A stretch of 64,000 nt of DNA, taken from contig NZ_PHQQ01000010.1 of assembly GCF_002909235.1 (NCBI RefSeq), forward strand, positions 1 to 64,000, read 5' to 3'. Of the stretch, positions 7,047 to 17,100 are shown one piece after another. Numbering within the stretch: position 1 is the stretch's first letter; each line of letters begins with the position of its first letter. A program made the translations under genes and the position numbers. Under the pieces are notes generated by a model. The model saw nothing but the letters and a program-made list of their open reading frames with translations. It was not told the DNA's origin and searched no databases. This DNA is from Arenibacter catalasegens (GTDB lineage Bacteria > Bacteroidota > Bacteroidia > Flavobacteriales > Flavobacteriaceae).

Positions 7047-7508
7047 ATGAAGAATATACTTTTTGTTTTGGCCCTAGTGCTCTTTGTTTCTTGTGATAAT
7101 GATAAAAAATCTGAAGAGGAAATAGATTTTGTGGCTAAAAATGAGGCGGATATAAAGGCTTATGTTGAGGCGAACGATTTAACCGCCGTACGGAGTAATT
7201 CAGGGCTTTATTACGTAATTGAAGAAGAAGGAACAGGAACCCAAGCCGTGGCTACTTCCAATGTTACAGTGGCTTATAAAGGGTATTTTCTTAACGGTTC
7301 TGTTTTTGATCAAAGTGATTCTGAAGGAATCTCTTTTGGACTGAACCAGGTAATAAAAGGTTGGACAGAAGGAATTGCCTATTTTAAGGAAGGCGGTAAT
7401 GGTTTGCTTTTGGTGCCTGCACACTTGGGATATGGCAGTAGGGATTATAATGGGATACCTGGTGGATCTGTACTAATTTTTGAGGTCACTTTGATTGCCG
7501 TAAACTAG
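7047..7508 (+). CDS. FKBP-type peptidyl-prolyl isomerase, lipoprotein
   Basis: A 153-residue lipoprotein: signal MKNILFVLALVLFVSC with the lipobox Cys at residue 16, a short charged linker, then one FKBP domain (about residues 45-153). Active-site elements seen are VAYKGYFLNGSVFDQS, the VIKGWTEGI block, HLGYGSRDYNGIPGGS and the last strand LIFEVTLIAV. Such proteins speed proline isomerisation during folding of exported proteins. It probably sits on the periplasmic face of the inner or outer membrane. It is monocistronic, with a terminator hairpin downstream. Confidence 0.93.
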   Translation: MKNILFVLALVLFVSCDNDKKSEEEIDFVAKNEADIKAYVEANDLTAVRSNSGLYYVIEEEGTGTQAVATSNVTVAYKGYFLNGSVFDQSDSEGISFGLNQVIKGWTEGIAYFKEGGNGLLLVPAHLGYGSRDYNGIPGGSVLIFEVTLIAVN

Positions 7509-7567
7509 AGAGAAATCTATTATTCTTCAGTTTGCGTTAGTTTTTACCTAGATGTAAGAATATACAT

Positions 7568-7595
7568 AAAACCAACCGATAGGTTGGTTTTATCT
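7568..7595 (+). terminator. Terminator hairpin after the FKBP gene
   Basis: AAAACCAACC (7568-7577) pairs perfectly with GGTTGGTTTT (7582-7591) across a GATA loop; a short T-rich tail follows. Confidence 0.75.
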
Positions 7596-8115
7596 TATTA
7601 TAGATTTTATGCGGCTTATGATATTCGGAGATTAAACACCAATTTCATCGATGAAATACCTGTTTATGACCCTGTTTCCTATAAAATAGTACATAAACCG
7701 ACTAATAAGTTTGTGTCTATTCTATAAAATTTAACCTTAAACTGACATGTACCCTTACCACAAGGATTATATTTTTGAGAGTATCCAAGTTGGGCCATGT
7801 TTGTAGCACAGTAACTGTAGCGATAGCGGATTACTTAAAATGCCTTCAGCAATTTCTTTTGTGAGTTTTTCTTTCCTTGCCTAAGGATCAATTTTATTTT
7901 ATGGAACGTTTAGTTGGCAAGAAAGAGAAAAGTCTTAATCTGTTTTCAACCAAGATATTTTATTATGGATTTAAATATTTACCCATAGAGAACGTGGCCT
8001 AAAGCTGAGCTGCTTCTTAAAAATGCTTTGTCCTTAATCAACTTGTCCCTATATTTAGAGATTCTTATAATTATTGGATGGCATTGGCCTCCCTACCTAA
8101 CAAGTTGGCGGAATA
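7596..8115. other. Long gene-free stretch before the ClC gene
   Basis: About 520 bases with stop codons in all frames at short intervals. Short protein-like bits (for example at 8040-8115, in a frame ending just before the ClC start) were too brief to call. No RNA structure or repeat was recognised. Confidence 0.4.
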
Positions 8116-9378
8116 GTGAAGCTAAAACGGAGAAGAAAACTCATTACTTACCTAAATATATTGGACCAGCCAATTCGGTTCAATCCTTTTGTGTTTAGTC
8201 GCACCTTTTTATTATGGGCCTTATTGGGTTTATTGGGGGGATTGATCGCGGGCATATACTGGATAGTCTTGGAATTTTTGACCCACAAAATGGCATTTTT
8301 TGAAGGTTGGTTCGTAATTCCCCTTATGTCGATCGCTGGTTTATTGGCCGGTTTGGTGATTCATTTTATTGGTGACCCCGGCGAAATCCACCTCATTGTA
8401 AACAACATTCGCTTTAATAAAGGGAAGTTAGACCCCAAGAATAATCCCTCAATGATATTATCGTCCTTGCTGTGTGTAGCTTCCGGAGGCAGTCTGGGTC
8501 CAGAAGCTCCTTTGGTACAAGTTACTGGATCAACTGGCACTTGGCTTGGAAAAGTATTTCGGTTAAAAGGCGAAGAATTACGTTCCTTGAGTATTGCGGG
8601 TATGGCTTCGGGTTTTACGGCCTTGTTTGGCGCTCCATTGGGGGGCAGTTTATTTTCATTGGAAATACTGCATCATAAGCATGCTGTGGAATACTATAAG
8701 GCTATTATTCCTGCCTTGGTAGCAAGTAGTTTCAGTTATGTAGTTTTTGCTCTGATCATTCACTTGGGTATTGGTCCCATTTGGAATTTATCGGAATATG
8801 AATACAGTGGGGTGTTCGATTTTCTCTATGCCGTAATTTTTGCAGTGGTGGGCACCATAGTGGCCTGGGGATTTATCTACTGCACCAAATTTTTCAAATC
8901 AATTTTTGAAATAAAACCTATTCCTATTTATTTAAAAACTTTGATTGGGGGTTTTCTTTTAGGGATTATAGCTTATTATTTTCCGTTGACGAGATATTTT
9001 GGACATCATGAAATTAACGAACTGCTTACACAGGATTTATCACTGAATGCCCTTGTAGCAATCTTGGTTTTTAAAATTGTCGCCATAGCCATTACGGTTA
9101 CCTCTGGTTGGCGGGGTGGCTTTATTATACCTTTATTTTTTGTTGGGGTAAGCTTAGGGATGATACTTTATATTTTATTCCCTTCCATTAATCCCACTCT
9201 GGCTATAATAAGTTGCATGGCAGCAATAAATGCTTGTGTCACGAGGACACCAATGAGTACTACTATTCTTTTGGCTACTTTGACCGGATTTGGGTATTTT
9301 ATCCCTATCCTGTTTGCTAGTCTAACGGGATATTTTTTGGCTCCGAGAATACCTTTTATAGGCTCACAAATGGAATAA
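8116..9378 (+). CDS. ClC-family chloride channel or H+/Cl- exchanger
   Basis: A 420-residue, strongly hydrophobic protein of normal ClC length without the cytosolic CBS pair. Selectivity-filter motifs can be seen: GGSLGPEAPLVQ (variant of GxGxPxxP, about residues 125-136), the GAPLGGSLFSLE helix, and GWRGGFIIPLFFVG (GxFxP). The residue at the usual gating/exchanger glutamate of GREGP is replaced within GSLGPEAP, so channel versus exchanger mode is unsettled. The start is GTG at 8116; the first hydrophobic helix follows about 25 residues later. It lies 20 bp upstream of the GyrI-like gene and is probably co-transcribed. Confidence 0.9.
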   Translation: MKLKRRRKLITYLNILDQPIRFNPFVFSRTFLLWALLGLLGGLIAGIYWIVLEFLTHKMAFFEGWFVIPLMSIAGLLAGLVIHFIGDPGEIHLIVNNIRFNKGKLDPKNNPSMILSSLLCVASGGSLGPEAPLVQVTGSTGTWLGKVFRLKGEELRSLSIAGMASGFTALFGAPLGGSLFSLEILHHKHAVEYYKAIIPALVASSFSYVVFALIIHLGIGPIWNLSEYEYSGVFDFLYAVIFAVVGTIVAWGFIYCTKFFKSIFEIKPIPIYLKTLIGGFLLGIIAYYFPLTRYFGHHEINELLTQDLSLNALVAILVFKIVAIAITVTSGWRGGFIIPLFFVGVSLGMILYILFPSINPTLAIISCMAAINACVTRTPMSTTILLATLTGFGYFIPILFASLTGYFLAPRIPFIGSQME

Positions 9379-9398
9379 TAAATCAAGGATAGTGTAAA

Positions 9399-9902
9399 AT
9401 GGGATTCAACATAGATCCACGAATTGAAGAGGTATCGGAAAAAAAATTGATCGGAAACCGATTGGTCATGTGCTTATCGGAGGATAGGACCAAGGAACTA
9501 TGGCAGGGATTTATGAGCAGAAGAAAGGAAATTGGGAACGCTATCAACACGGGTCTGATAAGCATGCAGGTATATGAACGGCTGCTGAGTTTTTCGGAAT
9601 TCAATGATACCACCCAATTTGAAAAGTGGGCGGTTGTGGAGGTGAAGGATTATAAGGTCTTGCCCAAGGGGGTGGAATCTTATACCTTGTTTGGAGGATT
9701 ATATGCCGTTTTTATTCATAAGGGTTTGCCCAGTGCCTTTCCCAAAACGGCCCAGTATATTTATGGAGTTTGGTTGCCGCACTCTGACTATGAATTGGAT
9801 CATAGGGAACATTTTGAGGTTTTAGGGGATAGATATAGGAAAAATGACGATAGTTCGGAAGAGGAGGTCTGGGTGCCCATTAAAAATAAGAAATTAAAAT
9901 AA
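9399..9902 (+). CDS. GyrI-like / effector-binding domain protein
   Basis: A 167-residue protein matching the stand-alone small-molecule-binding domain seen in AraC-type regulators (SoxS/BmrR-like effector-binding fold, also called GyrI-like). Two repeats of the beta-alpha-beta-beta fold are suggested by IEEVSEKKLIGNRLVMCLSE and VEVKDYKVLPKGVESYTLFGG. The C-terminal part has the typical YGVWLPHSDYELDHREHFEVLG. There is no helix-turn-helix, so it is not itself a DNA-binding regulator. Its ligand is unknown. It lies between the ClC gene (20 bp) and the SGNH esterase gene (6 bp). Confidence 0.82.
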   Translation: MGFNIDPRIEEVSEKKLIGNRLVMCLSEDRTKELWQGFMSRRKEIGNAINTGLISMQVYERLLSFSEFNDTTQFEKWAVVEVKDYKVLPKGVESYTLFGGLYAVFIHKGLPSAFPKTAQYIYGVWLPHSDYELDHREHFEVLGDRYRKNDDSSEEEVWVPIKNKKLK

Positions 9903-9908
9903 AGTTAT

Positions 9909-11696
9909 ATGAGAACAAAGTCGCTTATTGGTTTTTTGACAATTATTTTTCTGTTTCAATTTACCAATGCCCAGGAGGATAAAAACATCAAATGGTGGAA
10001 CCCAACGGACACCAATTCCCTGGTCGTTGAAGGGCAGGCTTGGCCGGACCAGGTGGCTTCCAGGTATCATAGATTACCCAAGCAGGCCGAGGAAAGAGTT
10101 AGGGCTGCTGTTTGGAACCTATCCAAACATTCGGCAGGGCTCTCTCTTAGGTTTAGAAGCGATGCCGAATCCATTACAGTACGCTACAAGGTAAAAGGCA
10201 ATCATGCCATGCCCCATATGCCTGCAACCGGTGTTAGCGGGGTGGACTTATATGCCAAAACCAGTGATGGGGATTGGCGATGGTACAGAGGAAAATATTC
10301 GTTTTCGGATACGATACAATACCGCTATTCCAACATAGATCCTAAAGAAAAGTATCATGAAAAAGGTAGGGAGTATCAGTTGTATTTGCCTTTGTACAAT
10401 GAGGTGGAGTGGTTGGAAATTGGAGTTCCAGTAGATGCTGTTTTTGAGCCTTTGCCTTTAAGAGGGGAGAAGCCTGTAGTAGTATACGGTACCTCCATAG
10501 CCCATGGAGCGTGTGCCTCTCGCCCTGGAATGGCATGGACCTCTATCTTGGGAAGAAAATTGGATAGGCCGCTTATTAATTTGGCTTTTTCAGGTAATGG
10601 AAGACTGGAAGAAGAGGTACTCAATTTTATTACGGAAATAGATGCCAAATTATATGTTTTGGATTGTTTGCCTAATTTGGGCGCTACCAAGGATCGCTCA
10701 TTGGACGAGGTACGGCAACTTATAATTTCTGCGGTAAAACAAATAAAAAAAAGGCGACCATTTACCCCAATTTTAGTGGTGGAACACGATGGATATTCTG
10801 ATGGGGCCGTAGACAGTGAACGTTTCAAAACTTACACGGATTTGAATAGAATTGCAAAAGAGGCATTCGCCCAACTACAGGCTGAAGGTGTGCAAGATAT
10901 TTTTTTAATGACTAAAGAAGAAATGAATCTATCCATGGAGAGCTTTGTGGATGGTACCCATCCTACGGATTTGGGGATGATGGAATATGCTGTGGCCTAT
11001 GAAAGGACAATTCGTCAAATAATAAAGGAACCCATTGGGACCCTTTCTACGACAATTCCTGTAACCCAAGCTAGAGAGCCCGGAATGTACCCTTGGGAGG
11101 GTCGACATCAGGAGTTGTTAAAAATGAATAGGGAAACCGCTCCCAAAATATGTTTTTTCGGAAATAGTATAACCCATTATTGGGGGGGTATGCCAAAAGC
11201 CTCTTTGAGCAATGGGGCCGATTCCTGGAAAACCTATTTGGAGGATTTTCAGATAAGGAATTTTGGTTTTGGTTGGGATAGAGTGGAAAACGTGCTCTGG
11301 AGAATATATCACGATGAATTGGATGGCTTTGAAGCAGAGCAAATAGTACTAATGATAGGCACCAACAATGAACATCTCAATACGGATGAAGAGATTCTCA
11401 GTGGATTGGAATTGGTAATCAATGCCATTAAAGTAAGGCAGCCTAAAGCTAGACTATTATTGTTGGGATTGTTCCCAAGGGTGGATAAGGAGGAGCGTAT
11501 GCTTAATTTAAACCTGGGGATAGCTGCGCTGGCAATCGACAATAATGTTGATTATGCGGATATCGGGGAGGTGCTTTTGGATAAGGACAAGAAAATTGAT
11601 GCCAGCCTTTTTTCGGATGGCTTGCACCCCAATGCAAAAGGTTACCGGAAAGTGGGCAAAATACTAAAACAAACCATAGAGACAAATGCTAACTAG
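9909..11696 (+). CDS. Exported tandem SGNH/GDSL esterase (two catalytic domains)
   Basis: A 595-residue protein with an SPI signal (MRTKSLIGFLTIIFLFQFTNA). After an N-terminal jelly-roll-like SGNH_hydro_N region (about 25-180) comes a first SGNH domain with GTSIAHG, the FSGNG block and DGTHPTDLG. A second SGNH domain starts near residue 410 with FFGNSITHYWGG, NFGFGWD, MIGTNNE and SDGLHPNAKGY. Each has its own Ser and Asp-x-x-His, so both look catalytic. SGNH enzymes remove acyl (often acetyl) groups from carbohydrates. The next gene (GH27) overlaps its end by 11 bp, which points to joint action on an acylated galactoside in the periplasm or outside the cell. Confidence 0.9.
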   Translation: MRTKSLIGFLTIIFLFQFTNAQEDKNIKWWNPTDTNSLVVEGQAWPDQVASRYHRLPKQAEERVRAAVWNLSKHSAGLSLRFRSDAESITVRYKVKGNHAMPHMPATGVSGVDLYAKTSDGDWRWYRGKYSFSDTIQYRYSNIDPKEKYHEKGREYQLYLPLYNEVEWLEIGVPVDAVFEPLPLRGEKPVVVYGTSIAHGACASRPGMAWTSILGRKLDRPLINLAFSGNGRLEEEVLNFITEIDAKLYVLDCLPNLGATKDRSLDEVRQLIISAVKQIKKRRPFTPILVVEHDGYSDGAVDSERFKTYTDLNRIAKEAFAQLQAEGVQDIFLMTKEEMNLSMESFVDGTHPTDLGMMEYAVAYERTIRQIIKEPIGTLSTTIPVTQAREPGMYPWEGRHQELLKMNRETAPKICFFGNSITHYWGGMPKASLSNGADSWKTYLEDFQIRNFGFGWDRVENVLWRIYHDELDGFEAEQIVLMIGTNNEHLNTDEEILSGLELVINAIKVRQPKARLLLLGLFPRVDKEERMLNLNLGIAALAIDNNVDYADIGEVLLDKDKKIDASLFSDGLHPNAKGYRKVGKILKQTIETNAN

Positions 11697-12972
11697 AAAT
11701 CTGAGAAGCACCCTTCCCTTCTTTTTAGGCATATTATCATTTTCCTGTAATTTAAAGACTGACGGAAATTCTTCGAATACCTCTCTGAATAAGGTAGAAA
11801 TAAAAGAAGCCACAAGACCTCCCAAGGCACCCATTATGGGTTGGGCCAGCTGGAACAATTATCGGGTAAATATTAATGAGGATATTATAAAATCCCAAGC
11901 AGACGCCATGGTAACCACTGGGTTAAAGGACGCTGGTTATTCGTTTATCAACACAGATGACGGATTTTATGGGGGAAGGGATAAAAATGGAAACCTTTTG
12001 GTACACAAGGAGCGTTTTCCTTCCGGGATGAAATCTCTGGCAGAGTACATTCACACAAAAGGGCTAAAGGCAGGAATCTATTCCGATGCGGGAATCAACA
12101 CCTGTGCTTCCTACTGGGATAAAGACACTATTGGTTCCGGAATGGGGCTTTATGGACATGACCGGAAGGACTTGACCTTATATCTAAAGGAATGGAAGTA
12201 CGACTTTATAAAAGTTGATTGGTGCGGCGGAGAATGGTTGGGACTGGATGAGGAAACCAGATATTCCGAGATAGGAAAAATAGTAAGGTCTATTGACCCT
12301 AACGTAATTTATAATGTCTGTAGATGGAAATTTCCAGGAAAATGGGTGACCCAAGTAGCAGATTCATGGCGAATTTCCGGAGATATCAGCAATAGATTTG
12401 AATCCATTTTAAGGATTATTGATTTAAATGCCGATTTGTGGGCCTACAGTTCTGCCGGACATTATAATGATATGGATATGCTTCAAGTGGGACGGGGAAT
12501 GACGCTGGAGGAAGATAGGACCCATTTTTCAATGTGGTGCTTAATGCATTCGCCACTTTTATTGGGTAATGATCTAACCACCATGTCTAATGAAACATTG
12601 AAATTGGTCAGCAATCGTGAAATGATAGCACTCAATCAAAGTTCTTATGTTTATCAAGCAAGGCGTTTGGTAGATTATGGGGAATTGGAAGTTTGGGCAA
12701 AACCACTTATGGATACTATGAGCGGCGAAATAGCTGTAGGATTGCTTAATAGGTCCGATAGCCAGGCGAACATTACTTTAAAACTCTCAGATATAGGAAT
12801 TAAGGCCTCGGCAGGATATACCATTCGGGATATATGGGCCAATAAAGACTATAAAACCACCAAGGAGGAAACAATTCAGATGGAAGTTCCAGGCCACGGT
12901 ATTGTGGTTCTAAAGATTAAAGGTGCGGCCGTTCCTTTTAACGTTTTCCAGTTCAAGGAAAATAATTGGTAG
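11686..12972 (+). CDS. GH27 alpha-galactosidase, lipoprotein
   Basis: A 428-residue lipoprotein with lipobox Cys near residue 21 (LSFSC). The GH27 TIM barrel begins PIMGWASWNNY, followed by INTDDGF. The nucleophile Asp is in IKVDWCGG (about D178) and the acid/base Asp in RISGDIS (about D233). A small C-terminal beta domain ends the protein. The enzyme cleaves terminal alpha-galactosyl residues (or beta-arabinopyranosyl in some members). Its ATG lies inside the end of the SGNH gene (11-bp overlap), so translation is probably coupled. The convergent DUF1460 gene ends 3 bp away. Confidence 0.93.
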   Translation: MLTRNLRSTLPFFLGILSFSCNLKTDGNSSNTSLNKVEIKEATRPPKAPIMGWASWNNYRVNINEDIIKSQADAMVTTGLKDAGYSFINTDDGFYGGRDKNGNLLVHKERFPSGMKSLAEYIHTKGLKAGIYSDAGINTCASYWDKDTIGSGMGLYGHDRKDLTLYLKEWKYDFIKVDWCGGEWLGLDEETRYSEIGKIVRSIDPNVIYNVCRWKFPGKWVTQVADSWRISGDISNRFESILRIIDLNADLWAYSSAGHYNDMDMLQVGRGMTLEEDRTHFSMWCLMHSPLLLGNDLTTMSNETLKLVSNREMIALNQSSYVYQARRLVDYGELEVWAKPLMDTMSGEIAVGLLNRSDSQANITLKLSDIGIKASAGYTIRDIWANKDYKTTKEETIQMEVPGHGIVVLKIKGAAVPFNVFQFKENNW

Positions 12973-12974
12973 CC

Positions 12975-13817
12975 TTATAAGGGCCGTGCCACCATAATCC
13001 CCGTATTACTTTTAATTCCTTTTAGGTAATCGGTAAGAGGTAGTTTGGATATTTCAACCTCCATAGATCCGGTGGAAGCATGTAGCAAATGTATTCTGCC
13101 ATCGGCTTCACGACTAGCAATACCCGTGTGCGTGATATCCAGCCCTTTAATGGAAGTAGTCAGGGCAATTATATCGCCAGATCGAATTAAATGCTCATTG
13201 GCTTTGATTTGGTCCTGTGGTAGGATACAGATGGACTGCGATTTAAGAAATTCCTCCGAAGCCTCAATCTTTTTATAGTTGTCGGCATCTTTTAGAAATG
13301 GATAAAGCTCCCGATGTGTGCTCATAAAATTGATGGCCTTATTGCTTTCCACACCTCCAATTTCGGAGGTTATATCCTTTAATAAGCCCTTATGCCCATT
13401 GTTGGCGATCCATTCTGAAAAATAATGCAGCCGTGAGGCGTAGCCATTGAGCTTTCCATCCTTATACCGAATGGTTTCTAAGTAATCAAGAAAGGAGTCG
13501 AAGTCCTTTTCATTATTTTGTACCATAAGGCTAAAGGCCCAAACATTTTCTACAAAGGTTGTGCAGTCCAGCCCTTGAAGGTTAATTACCAAAGATTCAG
13601 TCACTCCAATTTCCAAGGTTTTGGCTACATAAGGAATCCCGATAAAAGTTTTTCCAACGGCCACTATGGTTGCTCCAATTTCTTTGTTTTTATGAGTTGC
13701 TATGACCTTGATCTTACTGTCAAAGGTATCCCTATCCTGTGCAGAACAAATCAGATTTTGCGCGGTTCCATGTAGGTTGAAACAAAGAAATATAATGAAA
13801 TAGAATGTATTTTTCAT
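12975..13817 (-). CDS. DUF1460 N-acetylmuramoyl-L-alanine amidase-like protein
   Basis: A 280-residue exported protein (signal ending near HGTAQ). It matches the DUF1460/NlpC-P60-like amidase family of Bacteroidota: a nucleophile Cys in GLDCTTFVENVWA (C85), a dehydrated active-site SDGIIAL-like strand seen here as SGDIIALTTS, and the His in DITHTGIA. Relatives act on peptidoglycan-derived muropeptides, cleaving between N-acetylmuramic acid and L-Ala in recycling. It probably acts in the periplasm. It is transcribed alone, convergent with the GH27 gene. Confidence 0.88.
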   Translation of the reverse strand: MKNTFYFIIFLCFNLHGTAQNLICSAQDRDTFDSKIKVIATHKNKEIGATIVAVGKTFIGIPYVAKTLEIGVTESLVINLQGLDCTTFVENVWAFSLMVQNNEKDFDSFLDYLETIRYKDGKLNGYASRLHYFSEWIANNGHKGLLKDITSEIGGVESNKAINFMSTHRELYPFLKDADNYKKIEASEEFLKSQSICILPQDQIKANEHLIRSGDIIALTTSIKGLDITHTGIASREADGRIHLLHASTGSMEVEISKLPLTDYLKGIKSNTGIMVARPL

Positions 13818-14115
13818 TTAAGTATAATTAAATCTATAGTTGAAATAAATTTGCACAACTATTTGTATGTTAGAATAATATAAACATTTAATACCAATTG
13901 GTTTTAGGTTATTGTTCAAGTCTGCGAAGTTGAGCTATTTATTGATACAAGTCTTTTAATAGCCTAGCCAAGTTCATAAAAAATTCTTGTAAAATCTTTA
14001 ATTCTAATATAATTTATCAATTGCATACATTGGACATGCTGCTTGTTTCATTACGCATGTTATCTCTAATTCGACTATTTGGGACATCATTATTTTTATA
14101 TCGTTCGTTCTGTCT

Positions 14116-17100
14116 CTAATGCATAAATCCTGAATAGGCAGAAGGGTTGGTTACTATGGTCCGTGGTCTGTCCTTTAAATTATACTCTTCGGTAGTTAAC
14201 CGCAATACTTCTTCCTCCGTACTAATGTCCGTAATGCTGAAACCTTTGTTTATATAATAAGATTTAGATTCGATGTTATTGGATTTTTTGAATGCTAATA
14301 GGTACATTTTTAAGGTATTGCTATAATTATCTTTTACTTTAAAAAAATAGCCGTGGTAATTGCTGGAGGGATAATACAATTTTTGATTCTTGACGTATTC
14401 AATTGCGTGTTGCTCGGGATTTAACTCCATAGTGTTATAGAGAATGGACTCCGCTAGGGCTTGTTGATTTCTGTAAATGGAGGGAAACATATTTAATTTG
14501 CCAATATGCTGTAATTTCTCGAATAGCAATAATCGTGTTTCTGGATTTTCTGCCAAGGAAATTATTAAACTTTTGGGTATTTTTATGTCACCACTAAAGG
14601 GATTTTCTTCATTTTTCACTATTAGAGCTATATAGGATGTTTGAATTTCCGGGTCTTCCACCATAGACAGGCGTTGGAAAAATGAGGCCACCTCCATTTC
14701 CTTAATAAATGGGTATAGTAAAATCGCATAATTTTCTAGGATGTCATAATTGTTGTCGGCGCTTGTAGAGGACTCATCAGTTAATTGATCCATGGAGAGA
14801 CCCAGCTGTCTTTTAAGCTGGATTTTAGCATCATTTAATATTTGGTTTTTATATTTCTTATAGCTTTTTGGTTTGATCAATCCTCGGGCTTTTAGCTTTG
14901 CAAGAATGGAGAATATTGGGGATTTATATTCTTCTATGGCACTGTAGTCGAAAATCTCAGGAAACAATTTATTGGCAAGTGGCAGACTGTCTAAATACGG
15001 CTGGAATATGTTTTGAATTTCCTGTTTGCTTGAAACCAAAGGCAGGTCAGTTGACATTAGCCGCAGGAGTAATTCTAAGGAGCTTTCGTTTTGTTTTTTG
15101 CTTATGGCCTGTAGTATCTTTGTTTGTGCCTTAGAGTTGCTGTAGGATTTGGCATAATAGGTCTCAAAGAACCCTGTGGCATCCACATCTTGCATTTGCG
15201 CCAATTTTTGGATTAGATGTGCTTGTAAATATTTTTGATTGTCCTTAAAGTTAAAGTCGGATATGTAGTATTTTAGGGAATCTTCGTGTTTTTTATAAAA
15301 TTGCACAAAGGGATAGCCATCATGGACAATACTATCGTTCTGTCTGATGGCCTTAAAAAAATTGCCTGTTTTATCGCTTAAAATGGATGAACCTATGAGG
15401 GTATCCTTTGGGGTGAAGTTTTCGAAGAAATCGGTGATAAATTTACTTGGGGGTATAACGGTATCTATTAGTGCTTTAACTTCATAAAGCAGGCCTCCCT
15501 TAACGATGTTTTTAATCATTATTCCCCGTGTACTACCCGAATCTACAAGGGTTAAGTTTATCTCGTGATATTTATTGTTGTATTGTGGGCGCTGCTCGCG
15601 AATAATATTAAGCGTATTTTGACGGTACAATTTTCTCCTGAGCATCCATACTGAATCAATATTGGGAAACATCAGAAAATCATGTGCTTTGTTAACGGTT
15701 ACCAATACGGCCTCATTATTTTTATTCTGATAAACTGATTTCTTGGTGTAAGCGCTATAAGGTTTTGGCTTTTTATGGCGTTCGTAATAGTTATTGCTGT
15801 TTTCAGCAAATTTAGGAGGGTCAATAGGGCTTACCGTTGAAAAAAACAGTGCCGTATCTTGTACTTTTTTAAACTCTTCGGTATAATTTGGTTTCTTAAT
15901 TTTAAAGGAATCGAAATACCGCTCCGCGTAAGTACTATCCGTATTTATACTCCCTAAGAGGTAATAGTTGTTATTGCGTATAACGGTCTTTAAATACAGC
16001 TTTTGCCTTCCGTTCGGGCTAAAATTAGCAGAAGAGGTTAAACTTTGGTTGTCAATGGGTCCGTATTCTGGTTTTAGTTTAAGGTCTTCATAAAATCGAG
16101 TTTGAATTTGTTTCAGCTCAAAGGTGTCCTCTTCAATAAAGTTAAAATCATTTAGGGTAGCTTTTTTTAGAAAGTAGTAGGCTGAGGTTTTAGGATCTAC
16201 TCCTTCAATAAATCTATTGCCTTTCCTTTTCCGATTCGTAAAATTATACAAAGAAGGCATTTCTATTTCAAAATCATCGAATTGGGAAAAAAGTACCGTA
16301 CGTTTTTTTTCTAGTGACTTGAAGCTGATGCTATTAAATATGGTATCGGAATGTTTTGCCACATAATCACCATGTCCGCTCATTTTAAAAATCAGTATTT
16401 CTAATGGGGTAATATAGATATGGTATCGTTGAAAATCGCCATTTTTCAACTGATTTTTAATATCCAAACCGGGATACAGCTCATTTTCTATCTTAGTCTT
16501 TTCAAGGATTTTCCCGGGAATATTTTCGAACAACAATCTATCCACATCCTCAATGGTGTAGGTATAGTCCTTTTTTAAATAGGAAAAAGTTGGGATTCGG
16601 TTTACCATAAGATAACTTCCGTTGGCTAAATCTGGAGATACGTAGGTCGTATTGGTATATTCAGCAATGGGATATAGTTTGTTGGGAAGAAGAATACTAA
16701 AAAGGGCGTCATCGGGGGTCCTAGTTATGTATTCATTGGTTAGAGTTTTATTTTCCAAAGAATCTTTAAGTGCCCGTCCCTTTTGGGAGAATCTGGAAGT
16801 AAGGGCCTTTACTTTGTATCCCTTGTTTCTTAAAAGTTGTATCACCCCGTTTTTTCCTGGAAGATGTGCGGCCCCAATTCCTGTGAATACTTTTACAGTT
16901 TGCATTATGGAGTCCAGCCTTTGTACCATATTTACATTTCTAGCATAGAGCATATTTTGTAAATAATACTCTGTATACATTGCCTGGTCAAGTGAATCTA
17001 TAAGATTTATATTGCGTTCCCTATATGCGTCCTGCAATAATGACATAACATCCTGCGTCTGCATCTTTTTTTGAAGCCACTCGTCCGGTTTGGGTTTCAT

